This document shows, in pieces, positions 63,150 through 64,000 of a stretch of DNA of 64,000 bases. Location: the NCBI RefSeq assembly GCF_947495665.1, contig NZ_CANLZV010000002.1, positions 372,001 through 436,000 on the forward strand, read 5' to 3'. Below the pieces are notes generated by a model that was not told the origin of the DNA, did not search any database, and saw nothing but the letters and a program-made list of their open reading frames with translations. The number at the start of each line of letters is the position of its first letter. Position 1 is the first letter of the stretch. The position numbers and the translations under genes were made by a program. Origin of the DNA: an uncultured Sunxiuqinia sp. Lineage in GTDB: Bacteria > Bacteroidota > Bacteroidia > Bacteroidales > Prolixibacteraceae.

Positions 63150-63935
63150 ATGATAATAACTTACAATATCCCATTTTCCAGACACAGAAAATTGGCCAGA
63201 ATATACTGCAAACTAGCAAGATCATTGAAGCGCCCCTTCATAAGGAGGCGTTTCCTCAAAAGCTTGAAAAGCAATGAGATTGACTATCGAGATATTCCGG
63301 TAATCATTAATAATTACAACCGTATAATTTGTTTGCGCAAGCTAATTTCATGGCTGGAGAAAGCAGAGATGAGAAACATTTATATTATCGATAATAACTC
63401 TTGCTATCCAGAATTATTAAACTTCTACCAAGAAACACCACATACTGTCATTCGAATGAATGCCAACATCGGATATAAATCGATTTGGGACACCTCCATT
63501 TACTTATGGTTTAAGGGACTTCCCTACATTTACACCGATCCTGATATTTTGCCAATAGAAAATTGCCCTTTGGATGTTGTCGGCTATTTTCAACAATTGT
63601 TAAATGAGTATCCAAGCTACACCAAAGTAGGATTTGGACTGAAAATAGATGACATTCCCGATTTTTATCCGCAAAAAGAAATGGTTATTAAATGGGAGAG
63701 AAAGTTTTGGGAAAAGCAGATCTCTTCTGATTTGTACGAGGCAGACATTGATACAACATTTGCACTGTATCGTCCAGGCACTAAAAATCAGCAATGGGGT
63801 AAAACCTTACGAACCGGGGGGAAATACATGGCTAGGCATTTACCTTGGTATGAAAATCCGACAACACTTTCAGACGAAGAGATACATTATCGAAGCAAGA
63901 CAATTGGAAGTTCATGGTACCAGAAGCCCGTCTAA
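63150..63935 (+). CDS. Glycosyltransferase-like protein, family 2 type
   Basis: A 261-residue GT-A-fold protein. After a basic N-terminus, IPVIINNYNR (49-58) starts the nucleotide-binding fold, with IYIIDNNS (77-84) and MNANIGYKSIWD. The metal-binding DxD motif is Asp130-Pro-Asp132 in YTDPDILP. The C-terminal half (KWERKFWEK, DIDTTFALYRP) resembles family 2-like transferases of surface polysaccharide clusters. The acceptor is unknown. It begins the window's right edge and may start a polysaccharide locus continuing outside. Confidence 0.8.
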   Translation: MIITYNIPFSRHRKLARIYCKLARSLKRPFIRRRFLKSLKSNEIDYRDIPVIINNYNRIICLRKLISWLEKAEMRNIYIIDNNSCYPELLNFYQETPHTVIRMNANIGYKSIWDTSIYLWFKGLPYIYTDPDILPIENCPLDVVGYFQQLLNEYPSYTKVGFGLKIDDIPDFYPQKEMVIKWERKFWEKQISSDLYEADIDTTFALYRPGTKNQQWGKTLRTGGKYMARHLPWYENPTTLSDEEIHYRSKTIGSSWYQKPV

Positions 63936-63965
63936 TTAATCAACTTTAATCATTGATAATAGCAG

Positions 63966-64000
63966 ATGAAAAAGACACCTACAATCGAACTTTATACCTT
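63966..64000 (+). CDS. Start of a gene cut by the window end
   Basis: An ATG at 63966, 30 bp after the glycosyltransferase, opens MKKTPTIELYT and runs off the window. Too short to identify; the close spacing suggests an operon with the glycosyltransferase. Confidence 0.4.
   Translation, partial: MKKTPTIELYT

Noticed and set aside
1-64000. Insertion sequences, CRISPR arrays, tRNA or rRNA genes, prophage
   Set aside because: I scanned for transposase motifs, regular direct repeats, tRNA T-loop patterns and phage genes and found none; by-eye scanning could miss a tRNA, so a tRNAscan run would settle it.

Overview
The window is a gene-dense chromosomal stretch of a Bacteroidota bacterium, most likely class Bacteroidia and perhaps Marinilabiliales/Prolixibacteraceae (the family level is a guess). 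The evidence is: many genes preceded by the Bacteroidota -7 promoter element TAnnTTTG, in the best cases with a TTTG -33 element; few Shine-Dalgarno sequences; the ribosomal trio rpmB-rpmG-DUF4295 (bL38); a long SecA with a C-terminal CxCx8CH zinc motif; and DUF6340, TIGR03915/TIGR03916 and fused alpha-beta 2-oxoacid dehydrogenase E1 proteins. I see no insertion sequence, prophage, CRISPR array, tRNA or rRNA, so this looks like core chromosome.

Layout. 0.4-6 kb: tRNA modification (trhO, dus), a NifX-like protein divergent from a PepSY-helix/OB-fold lipoprotein pair, msrB, a TruC-like pseudouridine synthase and a PAQR/hemolysin III protein. 6-11 kb: DUF302, an RhlE-type helicase, a methyltransferase, and a CPBP protease/DUF456 pair. 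11.3-11.9 kb: ribosomal protein operon. 12-15 kb: a radical-SAM/HhH DNA-repair-like pair (TIGR03916/TIGR03915) divergent from a LexA-like XRE-S24 regulator. 15-18 kb: ftsY, a candidate structured RNA, rimO and a membrane-anchored hydrolase. 19-25 kb: sucA-sucB, a degenerate ADP-ribosylglycohydrolase and a hydroxyacid dehydrogenase. 25-29 kb: thioredoxin-like, outer-membrane and small secreted or Cys-rich proteins. 29-33 kb: secA and lgt. 33-41 kb: a VWA membrane protein with a DUF6340 lipoprotein, a large secreted HEXXH protein, and a metallophosphoesterase. 42-46 kb: an XRE regulator, pyrK-pyrD and a serine hydrolase. 46-51 kb: branched-chain-type 2-oxoacid dehydrogenase E2 and fused E1, flavodoxin, mgsA. 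51-59 kb: a TPR protein, gyrA, clpC and mscS. 59-64 kb: a Cache-HAMP-PP2C phosphatase, a PfkB kinase, fabG and a glycosyltransferase.

How the genes work together. Operons visible from spacing or overlap are trhO-dus, pepSY-lipoprotein, CPBP-DUF456 (TAATG junction), rpmB-rpmG-bL38, radical SAM-TIGR03915, sucA-sucB, secA-lgt, VWA-DUF6340, pyrK-pyrD and E2-E1-fldA. Most transcription units end in strong hairpin-T terminators, several of them shared by converging genes.

Most interesting signals. (1) The S24 regulator/TIGR03916/TIGR03915 locus has one compound palindromic operator (14152-14177) lying across both divergent promoters, which suggests a DNA-damage-inducible repair module with autoregulation. 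(2) A nested helical fold lies between ftsY and rimO (16178-16333), next to a minus-strand terminator. (3) A consensus promoter with no gene precedes a hairpin at 50944-51055 (possible sRNA). (4) An ADP-ribosylglycohydrolase fold downstream of sucB has lost its metal ligands. (5) The pyrK leader contains a terminator-like hairpin. All functional statements come from reading motifs by eye; no database search was run.
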